From contig NZ_CP063144.1 of the NCBI RefSeq assembly GCF_014962245.1, forward strand, positions 548,582 through 612,581: 64,000 nucleotides of DNA, in the 5' to 3' direction. Positions 32,617 through 39,875 of this stretch are shown piece after piece. Numbering within the stretch: position 1 is the first letter of the stretch; each line of letters begins with the position of its first letter. The notes beneath the pieces are model-generated. The model saw nothing but the letters and a program-made list of their open reading frames with translations, made no database searches and had not been told where the DNA came from. The translations under genes and the position numbers were made by a program. Source of the stretch: Thermosphaera aggregans. GTDB lineage: Archaea; Thermoproteota; Thermoprotei_A; Sulfolobales; Desulfurococcaceae.

Positions 32617-33656
32617 ATAACCCCCACCAGGAGCCCTATAATATGATAAAGTATTGCTCCGATTATTATAGTTATGGGGAGAGTTAGCAACCAGGAGAAG
32701 ACAATCTTTAACACAACGCTTTTACTGCCTTGAAACCATTTCCTCCCGTACTTAGCCAACCCTACTCCAATAATAGATGAGACTGATGCGTGAGTGGTTG
32801 ATATTGGCATGCCGTAGCCTATTAGCCACGAGGGAATAGTTGTGAATAGCCAAACGGTAAGAGAGTTTGAAGCTTCAGCAACCACTCCTGACCCGTAGTC
32901 GAGCTTCGTTATCTTGTACGCAACAGTGTCTATTACTTTACGACCGATACTCCAGCCGCCCACCACGATGCCTGCAGCACCCATTGACGCGAGAACAAGC
33001 ATTGTGTGGGCATCGGGCAAGCCAAGGTATTTCGATGTTACAAATAAGTAAACCCCTGTAGCGTTCGCAACATCGTTAGCGCCGAAAGAGTATGCTGAGA
33101 ATAGCAGTGTGAGGATCATGAGTATTTTAATAGCCCTCCTCCCTCCCGGAGTGGTTTCAAGCATTGTTAAACGTTTTTGAAGAACCGTGTAAAGGCTTAG
33201 TGAGAGAAGTATTGCTGATAGCGGCGATATTATCCAGCTTAACACAATGTTGGATAGAACACTGAAATTCAAGTCTCCCAGGGACAGCTCGCCTTTAAGA
33301 ACCATTCCAAGGCCAACGCCTATCACACTTCCCACAATACTCTGAGATGTTGAAATCGGCATTCCTTTCAAAGTAGCTATCAACACCCATGAACCCGCTG
33401 CCAGGACTGTCGCTACAGCTCCGGCTAATGGTATTGTGGGGACGATGCCCTTCCCAATGGTTTTGATCACGAACGAGCCTTGTAGCAGAGCCCCTGCGAA
33501 AACCCCTATCGAGAAAAGGGCGAGAGCTTGACGAACTGTTAGGACGCCGGAGCCTACGGCCGTGTCCACCGGGTTAGCGGCATCGTTTCCCCCGATATTC
33601 ACTGCCATGAAAAACGCGAGGCAGTACCCGATTATCACAAGCACTATTGGTTCCAT
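32613..33656 (-). CDS. PiT-family inorganic phosphate transporter
   Basis: A 347-residue transporter with ten or more membrane helices. Both internal repeats carry the family signature: NIGGNDAANPVDTAVGSG near residue 20 and SFGANDVANATGVYLF near residue 190; GMPISTTHASVSSIIGVGL is the paired C-terminal motif. It moves phosphate (probably as a metal-phosphate complex with protons or Na). ATG at 33656. It is first in a coupled pair with DUF47. The AbrB-PhoU regulator at 10.6 kb may control this promoter, but no shared site was identified. Confidence 0.94.
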   Translation of the reverse strand: MEPIVLVIIGYCLAFFMAVNIGGNDAANPVDTAVGSGVLTVRQALALFSIGVFAGALLQGSFVIKTIGKGIVPTIPLAGAVATVLAAGSWVLIATLKGMPISTSQSIVGSVIGVGLGMVLKGELSLGDLNFSVLSNIVLSWIISPLSAILLSLSLYTVLQKRLTMLETTPGGRRAIKILMILTLLFSAYSFGANDVANATGVYLFVTSKYLGLPDAHTMLVLASMGAAGIVVGGWSIGRKVIDTVAYKITKLDYGSGVVAEASNSLTVWLFTTIPSWLIGYGMPISTTHASVSSIIGVGLAKYGRKWFQGSKSVVLKIVFSWLLTLPITIIIGAILYHIIGLLVGVI

Positions 33657-33754
33657 ATTGCCCTGTTGAAAGTATTCAGCCCTCAGTTAATAAATCTCCA
33701 TCCTAAAGTAATAGTTAAATATTTTAGTCCTTTCTCCTAAACAATTTTAAACAG

Positions 33755-33828
33755 GCCGCCGTAGCTCAGCCTGGTGGAGCGCTGCCCTGGTAAGGCAGAG
33801 GTCCCGGGTTCGAATCCCGGCGGCGGCT
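33755..33828 (+). tRNA. tRNA-Thr (GGT), no intron
   Basis: Acceptor GCCGCCG (33755-33761) pairs with CGGCGGC (33821-33827), discriminator T. D-arm GCTCAGCCTGGTGGAGC, anticodon stem CTGCC/GGCAG enclosing CTGGTAA (anticodon GGT), T-arm CCGGG-TTCGAAT-CCCGG. All stems are perfect and there is no intron, unlike most tRNA genes in this window. CCA is not encoded. Confidence 0.96.
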
Positions 33829-33866
33829 CTACCATGATGTTTGTTCAATGAGAACCGGCGATTTAG

Positions 33867-34694
33867 ATGAAGAATGCCCGCGAACTGTTTGAAATCGTCA
33901 AGAGTGTTTCTGAAAGCTTAACCGGGTTGCTCAGGGAGTGCTATGGCGACACGGCTTACTCTGAAGTGATAGGTTTAGGCGTGACCGGGGATACTTCTAG
34001 ACGCATAGATATAGTAGCCGAGGAGCATGCTGTTGAGGAACTGCGTAGAACAGGTCTCAACATCTGGGTTGTTAGCGAGGAAAAAGGCTTGTACAGGTTG
34101 AGCGAGAAGCCGGATTACGTGGTACTAATAGACCCGTTAGATGGAAGCCTCAACTACTCCGTGGGAGTACCCTTTGCTTCAGTATCCTTGGCAATATTCC
34201 CTTACAAGCAGTTAAATCCTCAAAGCATTCCTGAAGATGTTGTAGGAGTTGTAGAGAACATTTTCACGCGTGAATGGTACGGGGTTATCAATCGCGAAGT
34301 ATATGTTGATGGAAGACTGGTTGAATCATATCCTGCGCAAAGGACTGGAATAGCATCGGTTTATTTCGATACTATTGAAGAGCTGAAGAACCTGCGTGAT
34401 TTCTTTAAAAATCGCGGGTGGAAGTTAAGGCTGAGAGTTTACGGGTCGGCATCGCTTGAATCAGCTTATGCATCGGTTGGAAAAATAGACCACTTCATCT
34501 CGTTAACGAAAAAACTTAGAAACACCGACATAGTGGTTGGCTACGTAATCGCAAACAGGCTCGGAGCCAGCATTACAGGAGATGTTACGCCTTCGAAAGT
34601 CTTCACAAGCAACGTGACCACTGTTGGCAGGATAGCGATATCCCCTCCTGAGAGATTGATAAGCATTAGCACTCTTAACGAGCTAGGTCAATGA
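33867..34694 (+). CDS. Inositol monophosphatase/FBPase-family phosphatase
   Basis: A 275-residue Mg-dependent phosphatase of the IMPase fold. The metal motif is VLIDPLDGSLNYSVGVPFAS (DPLDGS) near residue 91, with Glu ligands upstream in VSEEKGLYRL; the C-terminal part has GSASLESAYASVGKIDHFI where the family has WDxAAG, so the third-metal Asp sits in a divergent context. Archaeal members act on inositol-1-phosphate and/or fructose-1,6-bisphosphate. ATG start, 38 nt after tRNA-Thr. Its 3' end overlaps the convergent peptidase gene by 20 nt. Confidence 0.85.
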   Translation: MKNARELFEIVKSVSESLTGLLRECYGDTAYSEVIGLGVTGDTSRRIDIVAEEHAVEELRRTGLNIWVVSEEKGLYRLSEKPDYVVLIDPLDGSLNYSVGVPFASVSLAIFPYKQLNPQSIPEDVVGVVENIFTREWYGVINREVYVDGRLVESYPAQRTGIASVYFDTIEELKNLRDFFKNRGWKLRLRVYGSASLESAYASVGKIDHFISLTKKLRNTDIVVGYVIANRLGASITGDVTPSKVFTSNVTTVGRIAISPPERLISISTLNELGQ

Positions 34695-35793
34695 TCAACC
34701 TTGTTTTACCAGACAGAATCCTAGGACCCTTCTTTGTCAGCAATACATCCTCCTCAAGTCTAACCCCGAATTTCCCAGGATAGTATAGCCCGGGTTCAAC
34801 GGTGAAGACCATGCCAGGCTCGAGCACGGTTTCACTCCCCAGTCTTAAATAAGGTGGTTCGTGAACAACCACGCCTATTCCATGCCCAAGACCATGGATA
34901 AATTTCTTCCCTACACCGTTTTTCTCGAAGAACTCAACCACCTTTAACGCTGGCTCACCGGCTTTAACGCCTGGTTGTATGGACTCTATACCTACGTGGA
35001 GAGCTTGCTCCACAAGCTCAAGAGCTTTCTTCTCCTCCTCGCCCAGCCTCCCGTATTTTAAAATCCTTGTAATATCGCTACACCTACCCCCATACTTCAC
35101 CCCGACATCTACTAGTATAATATCGCTCCTACCCAGCTTCCTGGATGTTGGGACGTTGTGTGGGTAGCTGTTGTTGGGCTTGAAGGAGATAATGGGCTCG
35201 AAAGCATATTGGCTGACTCCCTCTCTTCTAACTCTTTCCTCGAAGTAACCTGTCAGCTCGGCCTCGGTAACTCCTTCAGTAACCATTGATGCCAGCGTGT
35301 ATATGCCTTTAGAAGTTATTTCAATAGCCTTCTTTATCACGTCAACCTCCTCCCTTGTCTTAACCATTCTCTCCTTCCATATCCTGCCGGAAGCGTCAAC
35401 GATTCTCTCGCCCGGTAGCTCTGTCAACAAGTGTGAAAGAGTGGATGGAAAGGATTTGTCAACACCAACTTTCACGCTCTCTCTTAGTAGATCGTTAATT
35501 ATTTCTTTCCAATCCTTATCGACCACTACAGCATCATCCGGTTTAATCGATTTAGAAACACCGTACACTTCAGCCCTGTCTTTTAAACTATCCCGGAACC
35601 TGTAGAACTCTAAGACAGGAACGTAGAGTTTTACGCTTCCGTTTTTATCTGCATAGAGGATTTGGGTGGAGTCGGCGATTGTCGGAACACCTGTGAAGTA
35701 CTCGGTGTTATCCGGGGCTGTTAGAATAAGGGCGTCCACTTTCAAATCTTGAATTATGCTCAGAATCTTACCGGTGAAATCCAACGAGCACAC
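34675..35793 (-). CDS. M24-family aminopeptidase (Xaa-Pro dipeptidase-like)
   Basis: A 372-residue pita-bread metallopeptidase. The five metal ligands can be placed: two Asp in ILVDVGVKYGGRCSDITR, His in HGLGHGIGVVVHEPP, and Glu in VFTVEPGLYYPGKFG and VRLEEDVLL. The N-terminal domain (1-125) is the creatinase-like half that favours Xaa-Pro substrates. Likely role: trimming proline-containing peptides in the cytoplasm. Ends 20 nt inside the convergent phosphatase gene. Family assignment is firm; exact substrate is not. Confidence 0.92.
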   Translation of the reverse strand: MCSLDFTGKILSIIQDLKVDALILTAPDNTEYFTGVPTIADSTQILYADKNGSVKLYVPVLEFYRFRDSLKDRAEVYGVSKSIKPDDAVVVDKDWKEIINDLLRESVKVGVDKSFPSTLSHLLTELPGERIVDASGRIWKERMVKTREEVDVIKKAIEITSKGIYTLASMVTEGVTEAELTGYFEERVRREGVSQYAFEPIISFKPNNSYPHNVPTSRKLGRSDIILVDVGVKYGGRCSDITRILKYGRLGEEEKKALELVEQALHVGIESIQPGVKAGEPALKVVEFFEKNGVGKKFIHGLGHGIGVVVHEPPYLRLGSETVLEPGMVFTVEPGLYYPGKFGVRLEEDVLLTKKGPRILSGKTRLIIDLAR

Positions 35794-35862
35794 CCTCTTA
35801 GAGATTTAATTTTGAGATAATATAAAAACATGGATGTTTAATTGATTCTAAAGGTGTTAGCG

Positions 35863-36072
35863 ATGGATACGGGTAAGTGCCCTAGGGACGCGAATAAAAT
35901 GCTCTTCACGCTTGAATCGGAGAAGTTGAGCAACGGGGTTGCCAGGGTGTCACTAGTTTTGAAATGCCCCGTCTGCAATTACAGGGTTGTTGTAGAGAGG
36001 TTAGAGGCTAGTAGGGATAAGGATGGGAATATCTTGATAAGAAGGTTTTTCACGGAACCTAAACCTGCGTGA
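35863..36072 (+). CDS. Small zinc-ribbon-like protein
   Basis: A 69-residue protein starting at ATG 35863, chosen because GGTG lies 6-7 nt upstream; a TTG start at 35842 would add seven residues. It has CPRD near the N-terminus and CPVC in the middle (KCPVCNYRVVVERL), so a knuckle of the zinc-ribbon kind with one Cys replaced by Asp. No family recognised. It could be a nucleic-acid or protein adaptor. It lies between two minus-strand genes and has its own AT-rich upstream region. Confidence 0.6.
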   Translation: MDTGKCPRDANKMLFTLESEKLSNGVARVSLVLKCPVCNYRVVVERLEASRDKDGNILIRRFFTEPKPA

Positions 36073-36090
36073 AGCCGGGCTTGAACCCTC

Positions 36091-36423
36091 TTATTCAATC
36101 ACGCTGTTAATCAAATCCTTGATAAGCTGGGGGTTAATCCCCGTGAACTCGACCTGGTAGTTCTCAGGGTCTAGCGGGGATAAGATCACTATGGCGTCCT
36201 GAGGGCTTCTAATGTCAAGGAGTCTTATCACGAACTTGTTAACTCTTCCCGACGGGATTGTGAGGGATTCGAATTTTTTCTCAGGGAAAACCGGCTCTTC
36301 CTTCATCGTCTCCCCGACTAGAACGTATCTGGTCGTTTTCCTCCCCGAGCGAATCGTCACCTGTTTCAGCCTGTCCTTGACAAGTATCCACCTATTGCTT
36401 GGAAGCTTCATGAATATTTTCAA
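36091..36423 (-). CDS. Uncharacterised 110-residue protein
   Basis: Unrecognised basic protein with a beta-rich pattern (RWILVKDRLKQVTIRSG, RYVLVGETMK, KFVIRLLDI, AIVILSPLDP). No cysteines, no membrane segment. The alternating strands suggest a small barrel or PRC-like fold, but no motif settles this. ATG start at 36423. It is convergent with the zinc-ribbon gene, 18 nt apart, and divergent from the C/D RNA candidate and aminotransferase gene. Confidence 0.55.
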   Translation of the reverse strand: MKIFMKLPSNRWILVKDRLKQVTIRSGRKTTRYVLVGETMKEEPVFPEKKFESLTIPSGRVNKFVIRLLDIRSPQDAIVILSPLDPENYQVEFTGINPQLIKDLINSVIE

Positions 36424-36483
36424 CCACTACCCCCTTCCGAACACTCAAGGTTAATAATATTATATGTTTAAACTTAAATATCA

Positions 36484-36534
36484 GGGATGACCGGGCAGAG
36501 ACGTACTGAGCAATGATGTAGGTGGAGCGACTGG
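36484..36534 (+). ncRNA. C/D box small RNA candidate with degenerate outer boxes
   Basis: Plus-strand order: C box GGGATGA (36484-36490, one mismatch to RTGATGA), guide of 15 nt, perfect D' box CTGA (36506-36509), 3-nt spacer, C' box ATGATGT (36513-36519), guide of 11 nt, and CTGG (36531-36534) where D should be CTGA. The tight D'-C' pair with a 3-nt spacer is typical of archaeal guides. An AT-rich, TATA-like stretch (AATATTATATG) ends about 25 nt upstream. The changed D box weakens the call. No target was identified. Confidence 0.4.
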
Positions 36535-36591
36535 GACCTTTAGAATCCTATTTAAGCCTTTTCCTGGATAATCAAAAACGGTGCGTGAATT

Positions 36592-37737
36592 ATGAAGTAC
36601 CCGGATGTGGTTAAGGAAGTTGAAAAAATCGCGTGGCCTAAACCAATGAAATTGTTCACCGCGGGCCCTGTCGCGTGCTTCCCCGAAGTCCTGGAGGCTA
36701 TGAAGATACAGATGTTCAGCCACAGGTCTAAGGAGTATCAGGAGATTCACAAGGATACAACGCTGAGGCTTGCCAAGTTCCTTGAGGCGGAGAAATCAAC
36801 GATACTTCTAATTCCTTCGAGCGGGACGGGTTTCATGGAGGCCAGTATTAGAAACGCCGTGTCCCCCGGGGGCAAAGTCTTGGTGACCGTGATAGGAGAG
36901 TTCGGGAACAGGTATAGGGAAGCGGTTGAGCGGAATGGGAGAAAGCCTGTAGTCCTCGAGAAGCCTTTGGGTAAGCCTGTTTTGCCGGAGGAGTTAGACG
37001 ACGCTTTGAAGAAGAACCCTGATGTCGAAGCAGTAACGATCACTTACAATGAAACCAGCACGGGCGTGCTCAACCCGTTGAAAGAGTTAGCAAAGGTTGC
37101 TAAGGAGCGGGGGAAGATGGTTTTCGTAGACGCTGTCTCCGCCATGGGTGCAGCGGACATTAAGGTGGATGCATGGGGTATCGACCTTGTGTTCTCCAGT
37201 AGTCAGAAAGCATTTGGTGTTCCACCGGGGCTTGCCATGGCAGCTGTCAGCGAGGCCGTGTTCGAGAAGGCGAAGAATATTCCGGAGAGGGGATTATACT
37301 TCGACCTCTTGGAGATCAGGGACGTGCTTTTGAAACAGTGGTCAACACCTACGACTCCGCCTATGCCCCAGATCATTGGATTGAACGTGGTGTTGAGAAT
37401 CATCGAAAAGATGGGTGGGAAAGAAGCTTGGTTGAAAATGTATGCTGACAGGGCTGAGAAGATTAGGAGAGGCGCGCTCAACCTCGGCCTCAAGCTCTTC
37501 GCCGAGCCAGGCTACTACAGTCCAACCATCACCGTGATATACAATCCCCCGGGAATCAAGGGGCCGGTTATATATGAGGAGTTGAGGAAGAGGGGTTTTG
37601 AAATAGCTAAGGGTTACGGTAAAGTAAAGGATGACACATTCCGCATAGGGCATATGGGCTATATAACAGACGAGGACATAGACCTCTTGTTCAGGAACCT
37701 AGAGGAAGTCTTGAAATCCCTTGGAGTAAAGAAGTAG
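36592..37737 (+). CDS. Class V aminotransferase (serine-pyruvate/alanine-glyoxylate type)
   Basis: A 381-residue PLP enzyme. Key parts: LFTAGPVACFPEVLEAM at the N-terminus, the phosphate-binding SSGTGFMEASIRN, VDAVSAMGAADIKVDAWG with the PLP-contacting Asp, and the Schiff-base Lys in FSSSQKAFGVPPG. Members transfer amino groups between serine or alanine and keto acids such as glyoxylate, pyruvate or phosphohydroxypyruvate. The next two genes encode a phosphoglycerate-dehydrogenase-like enzyme and a serine kinase homologue, so a role in serine synthesis or breakdown is likely. ATG start; a CTATTTAAGCC box sits about 35 nt upstream. Confidence 0.9.
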   Translation: MKYPDVVKEVEKIAWPKPMKLFTAGPVACFPEVLEAMKIQMFSHRSKEYQEIHKDTTLRLAKFLEAEKSTILLIPSSGTGFMEASIRNAVSPGGKVLVTVIGEFGNRYREAVERNGRKPVVLEKPLGKPVLPEELDDALKKNPDVEAVTITYNETSTGVLNPLKELAKVAKERGKMVFVDAVSAMGAADIKVDAWGIDLVFSSSQKAFGVPPGLAMAAVSEAVFEKAKNIPERGLYFDLLEIRDVLLKQWSTPTTPPMPQIIGLNVVLRIIEKMGGKEAWLKMYADRAEKIRRGALNLGLKLFAEPGYYSPTITVIYNPPGIKGPVIYEELRKRGFEIAKGYGKVKDDTFRIGHMGYITDEDIDLLFRNLEEVLKSLGVKK

Positions 37738-37794
37738 TTTTTTCAATACTTTTATATTTTCCCTTCCTCATATTGTGAACCCGAGGTGAGAGTG

Positions 37795-38712
37795 TTGAAG
37801 ATCCTTGTAGCAAGCCGCATTCATGAGAAGGCAATCCAGCTTCTAAGGGAAAACGGGTTCGAAGTATCAGTTGTTGAGGAACCACCCGAGGAAGAATTGG
37901 CGAGGCTGATAAAAGGCTTCGACGGGCTAATAGTTAGAAGCAAGCCCTTGGTTACGAGGAAGGTAATAGAGTCTGCGGACAGGTTGAAGGTAATTGCGAG
38001 AGCAGGCGTGGGGCTGGACAATATCGATGTTGAAGCTGCAAAAGAGAAAGGGATTACACTGATCAACGCGCCCGAGTCATCGACCCAGAGTGTTGCAGAG
38101 CTCGCTGTAGGATTAATGCTTGCTGTTGCGAGGAAAATAGCCTTCAGTGATAGGAAGATGAGGGAGGGGTACTGGGCTAAGAAGGAGGCGATGGGTGTTG
38201 AACTATCAGGCAAAACCCTCGGCGTTATAGGTGCTGGACGCATCGGAAGCGCTGTCGCGAGAATCGCTAAATACGGGTTCAACATGCACATACTCTACTA
38301 TGATGTCTCCTGCAGGGAGGACTTGAGCAAGGAGCTGGGGGCTGAGTGCGTGAGCATTGAGGAGTTGTTGAAGAGGTCTGACATAGTAACTATTCACGTA
38401 CCCCTACTGCCCGAGACAAGGCACATGATCAATGAACAGAGGCTGAGATTGATGAAGAAGACAGCCATACTCATAAATACCTCCAGAGGCGCAGTAGTGG
38501 ACACAGCCGCACTGGTCAAAGCCCTTAGCGAGGGCTGGATAGCTGGGGCCGGGCTGGACGTGTTTGAAGAGGAGCCTCTGCCAAGGGATCACCCGTTGAC
38601 GAAGCTCGAGAACGTTGTGTTAACACCTCACATCGGGGCTAGCACGAAGGAGGCGCAGGAGAAAGCCGGCATAGAGGTTGCCAGGAAGATAGTGGAGTTC
38701 TTCAAGAAGTGA
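37795..38712 (+). CDS. serA: D-3-phosphoglycerate dehydrogenase-like enzyme
   Basis: A D-2-hydroxyacid dehydrogenase of about 305 residues lacking the C-terminal ACT domain, as in short archaeal SerA forms. Rossmann motif GVIGAGRIGSAVARI, active-site Arg in INTSRGAVVDTAAL, Glu in DVFEEEPLP, and catalytic His in LTPHIGAST. It should oxidise 3-phosphoglycerate to 3-phosphohydroxypyruvate, or reduce hydroxypyruvate or glyoxylate. TTG at 37795 is preferred because GAGGTGA is 5 nt upstream; GTG at 37786 or 37792 is also in frame. It forms a likely operon with the aminotransferase upstream and the kinase 6 nt downstream. Confidence 0.88.
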   Translation: MKILVASRIHEKAIQLLRENGFEVSVVEEPPEEELARLIKGFDGLIVRSKPLVTRKVIESADRLKVIARAGVGLDNIDVEAAKEKGITLINAPESSTQSVAELAVGLMLAVARKIAFSDRKMREGYWAKKEAMGVELSGKTLGVIGAGRIGSAVARIAKYGFNMHILYYDVSCREDLSKELGAECVSIEELLKRSDIVTIHVPLLPETRHMINEQRLRLMKKTAILINTSRGAVVDTAALVKALSEGWIAGAGLDVFEEEPLPRDHPLTKLENVVLTPHIGASTKEAQEKAGIEVARKIVEFFKK

Positions 38713-38718
38713 CCCGTT

Positions 38719-39579
38719 ATGTCGTTTTTCGAGATTAAGACGAAGCACTTAGTATTGAAGATTACCCTGGAGGAAGTGTCCAAGCTCCATATTCACGAAG
38801 AGATAATACCGGAGATGTATGAGAAACTGGTGGAAAAGATCAGGCAGGACGGCTTCTTCAAAGACCCTGTCATAGTTGATGAGAAGACACTGGTAGTGCT
38901 TGATGGAATGCACCGGGTTGCGGCTGCGCAGACTCTGAAATTCCCGTACATGCCGGTCTGCCTAATAGATTACGACAACCCCGAGGTCAAGCTCAGGTCC
39001 TGGTGTAGAACAGCCTTTAAGAAGTCTAGCAGTCCTAGCGAGGCATTATCGGTTATATCTAGGCTAGGGCTGAGGATGACGAAGGTGGCAAGCATTGACG
39101 ACGCCTTCGCTTTGTTAAAAGCGAGAAAGCTTGTAGTAGCGGTAACCGATGGCGACAGCGTTTCAGGCGTGGTCTCCCCGGCAAGCGATATTAAAATAAT
39201 ATACGACTGGGTGAAGAAGATAGAGCACGCGCTTAAAAACTCTGGTTTCGACGTTGGGTACGTAACTGAGGAGGAGGCACTTGAAAAAGCGAGAAAAGGA
39301 GAGGTAACGGTTTCACTGATAACCCCTACTATAACAAAGGAAGAAGTCCGCAAGGTCGCGCTGAGAGGGGAGGTCTTCGCTCACAAGGCAACCCGTCACA
39401 TCGTGCCAGCAAGGCCGATGAACGTCAAGGTGCCGTTAAACTGGATTGACGGGTCAATCCCCTTGGAGGAAGCCAGGAGGAGACTGTCCGAGTATCTAGG
39501 CAAGAAGCAGATAAAAACACTGCCTCCGGGCACTGTTCTCGATAGAAGGTATGATGAGGAATTATTTGTTTTCGAATAA
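38719..39579 (+). CDS. serK: Free-serine kinase, SerK-like (ParB/Srx fold)
   Basis: A 286-residue protein with the ParB/sulfiredoxin-like fold. Residues 25-70 hold the core: HEEIIPEMYEKLVEKI, then VVLDGMHRVAAAQTL, whose DGMHR motif (62-66) binds phosphate and substrate. Length and motifs match the ADP-dependent serine kinase described in Thermococcus kodakarensis, which makes O-phosphoserine from free serine for cysteine synthesis. The start at 38719 is 6 nt after the SerA-like gene. The neighbourhood of serine-pathway genes strongly supports kinase over a chromosome-partitioning ParB role; there is no DNA-binding HTH after the fold. Confidence 0.85.
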   Translation: MSFFEIKTKHLVLKITLEEVSKLHIHEEIIPEMYEKLVEKIRQDGFFKDPVIVDEKTLVVLDGMHRVAAAQTLKFPYMPVCLIDYDNPEVKLRSWCRTAFKKSSSPSEALSVISRLGLRMTKVASIDDAFALLKARKLVVAVTDGDSVSGVVSPASDIKIIYDWVKKIEHALKNSGFDVGYVTEEEALEKARKGEVTVSLITPTITKEEVRKVALRGEVFAHKATRHIVPARPMNVKVPLNWIDGSIPLEEARRRLSEYLGKKQIKTLPPGTVLDRRYDEELFVFE

Positions 39580-39648
39580 GAACACTTTTTCCTTAACTCA
39601 CTTACTTCATTAATCTTTATAAGCACTGTTTTCTAATCAAATCATAAT

Positions 39649-39818
39649 TGGCGGGGCACAACAGCGGGGTAGGGCAGCCTGGTAGCCCGCGGGAGACAGT
39701 AGTCGATAGACCTGTCCGCGAAGCTCATAACCCCGAGGTCGGTGGTTCAAAGCGGGCGTCAAGCCCGTGGAAATCCACCCCCCGCTATGGATCGCCCGCT
39801 TAACAGCGGGCCCCGCCA
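39649..39818. repeat. 9-bp inverted repeat and 9-nt direct repeat around initiator tRNA
   Basis: TGGCGGGGC (39649-39657) is the exact reverse complement of GCCCCGCCA (39810-39818), so the precursor of the initiator tRNA can close an extra stem outside its acceptor stem. Separately AACAGCGGG occurs at 39660-39668 (over the tRNA 5' end) and again at 39802-39810 in the trailer, where it can form a hairpin with GCCCGCT (39794-39800). The trailer copy resembles a partial duplicate of the tRNA 5' end. The arrangement may be a processing stem. Confidence 0.7.
39663..39787 (+). tRNA. Initiator tRNA-Met (CAT) with two non-canonical introns
   Basis: Acceptor AGCGGGG (39663-39669) pairs with CCCCGCT (39780-39786), discriminator A; A1-U72 and the GGG/CCC pairs next to the anticodon loop are initiator hallmarks. 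Intron 1 (39694-39722, 29 nt) interrupts the 5' strand of the anticodon stem between positions 30 and 31. Its junctions fit a splicing motif: a CGCG/CGCG helix (39688-39691 with 39717-39720) flanked by 3-nt bulges GGA and AAG, each cut after the second base. Intron 2 (about 39751-39772, 22 nt) splits the T-loop, leaving TTCAAAT when removed; a run of A makes its ends ambiguous. Joining the exons gives a perfect cloverleaf. Confidence 0.9.
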
Positions 39819-39875
39819 CTCCTTGTTTCAAACATTTTTATTCTCTGAACAAGAAATTTTTCATAAGGTGGTTGA

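Noticed and set aside
33833-33866. ATGATGT-like C box between tRNA-Thr and the phosphatase gene
   Set aside because: No D or D' box follows within 60 nt.
39649-39818. Outer GGCGGGG/CCCCGCC stem as the acceptor of a larger or permuted tRNA
   Set aside because: The inner AGCGGGG/CCCCGCT stem gives the A1-U72 initiator acceptor directly next to the D- and T-arms; the outer stem is kept only as a flanking feature.
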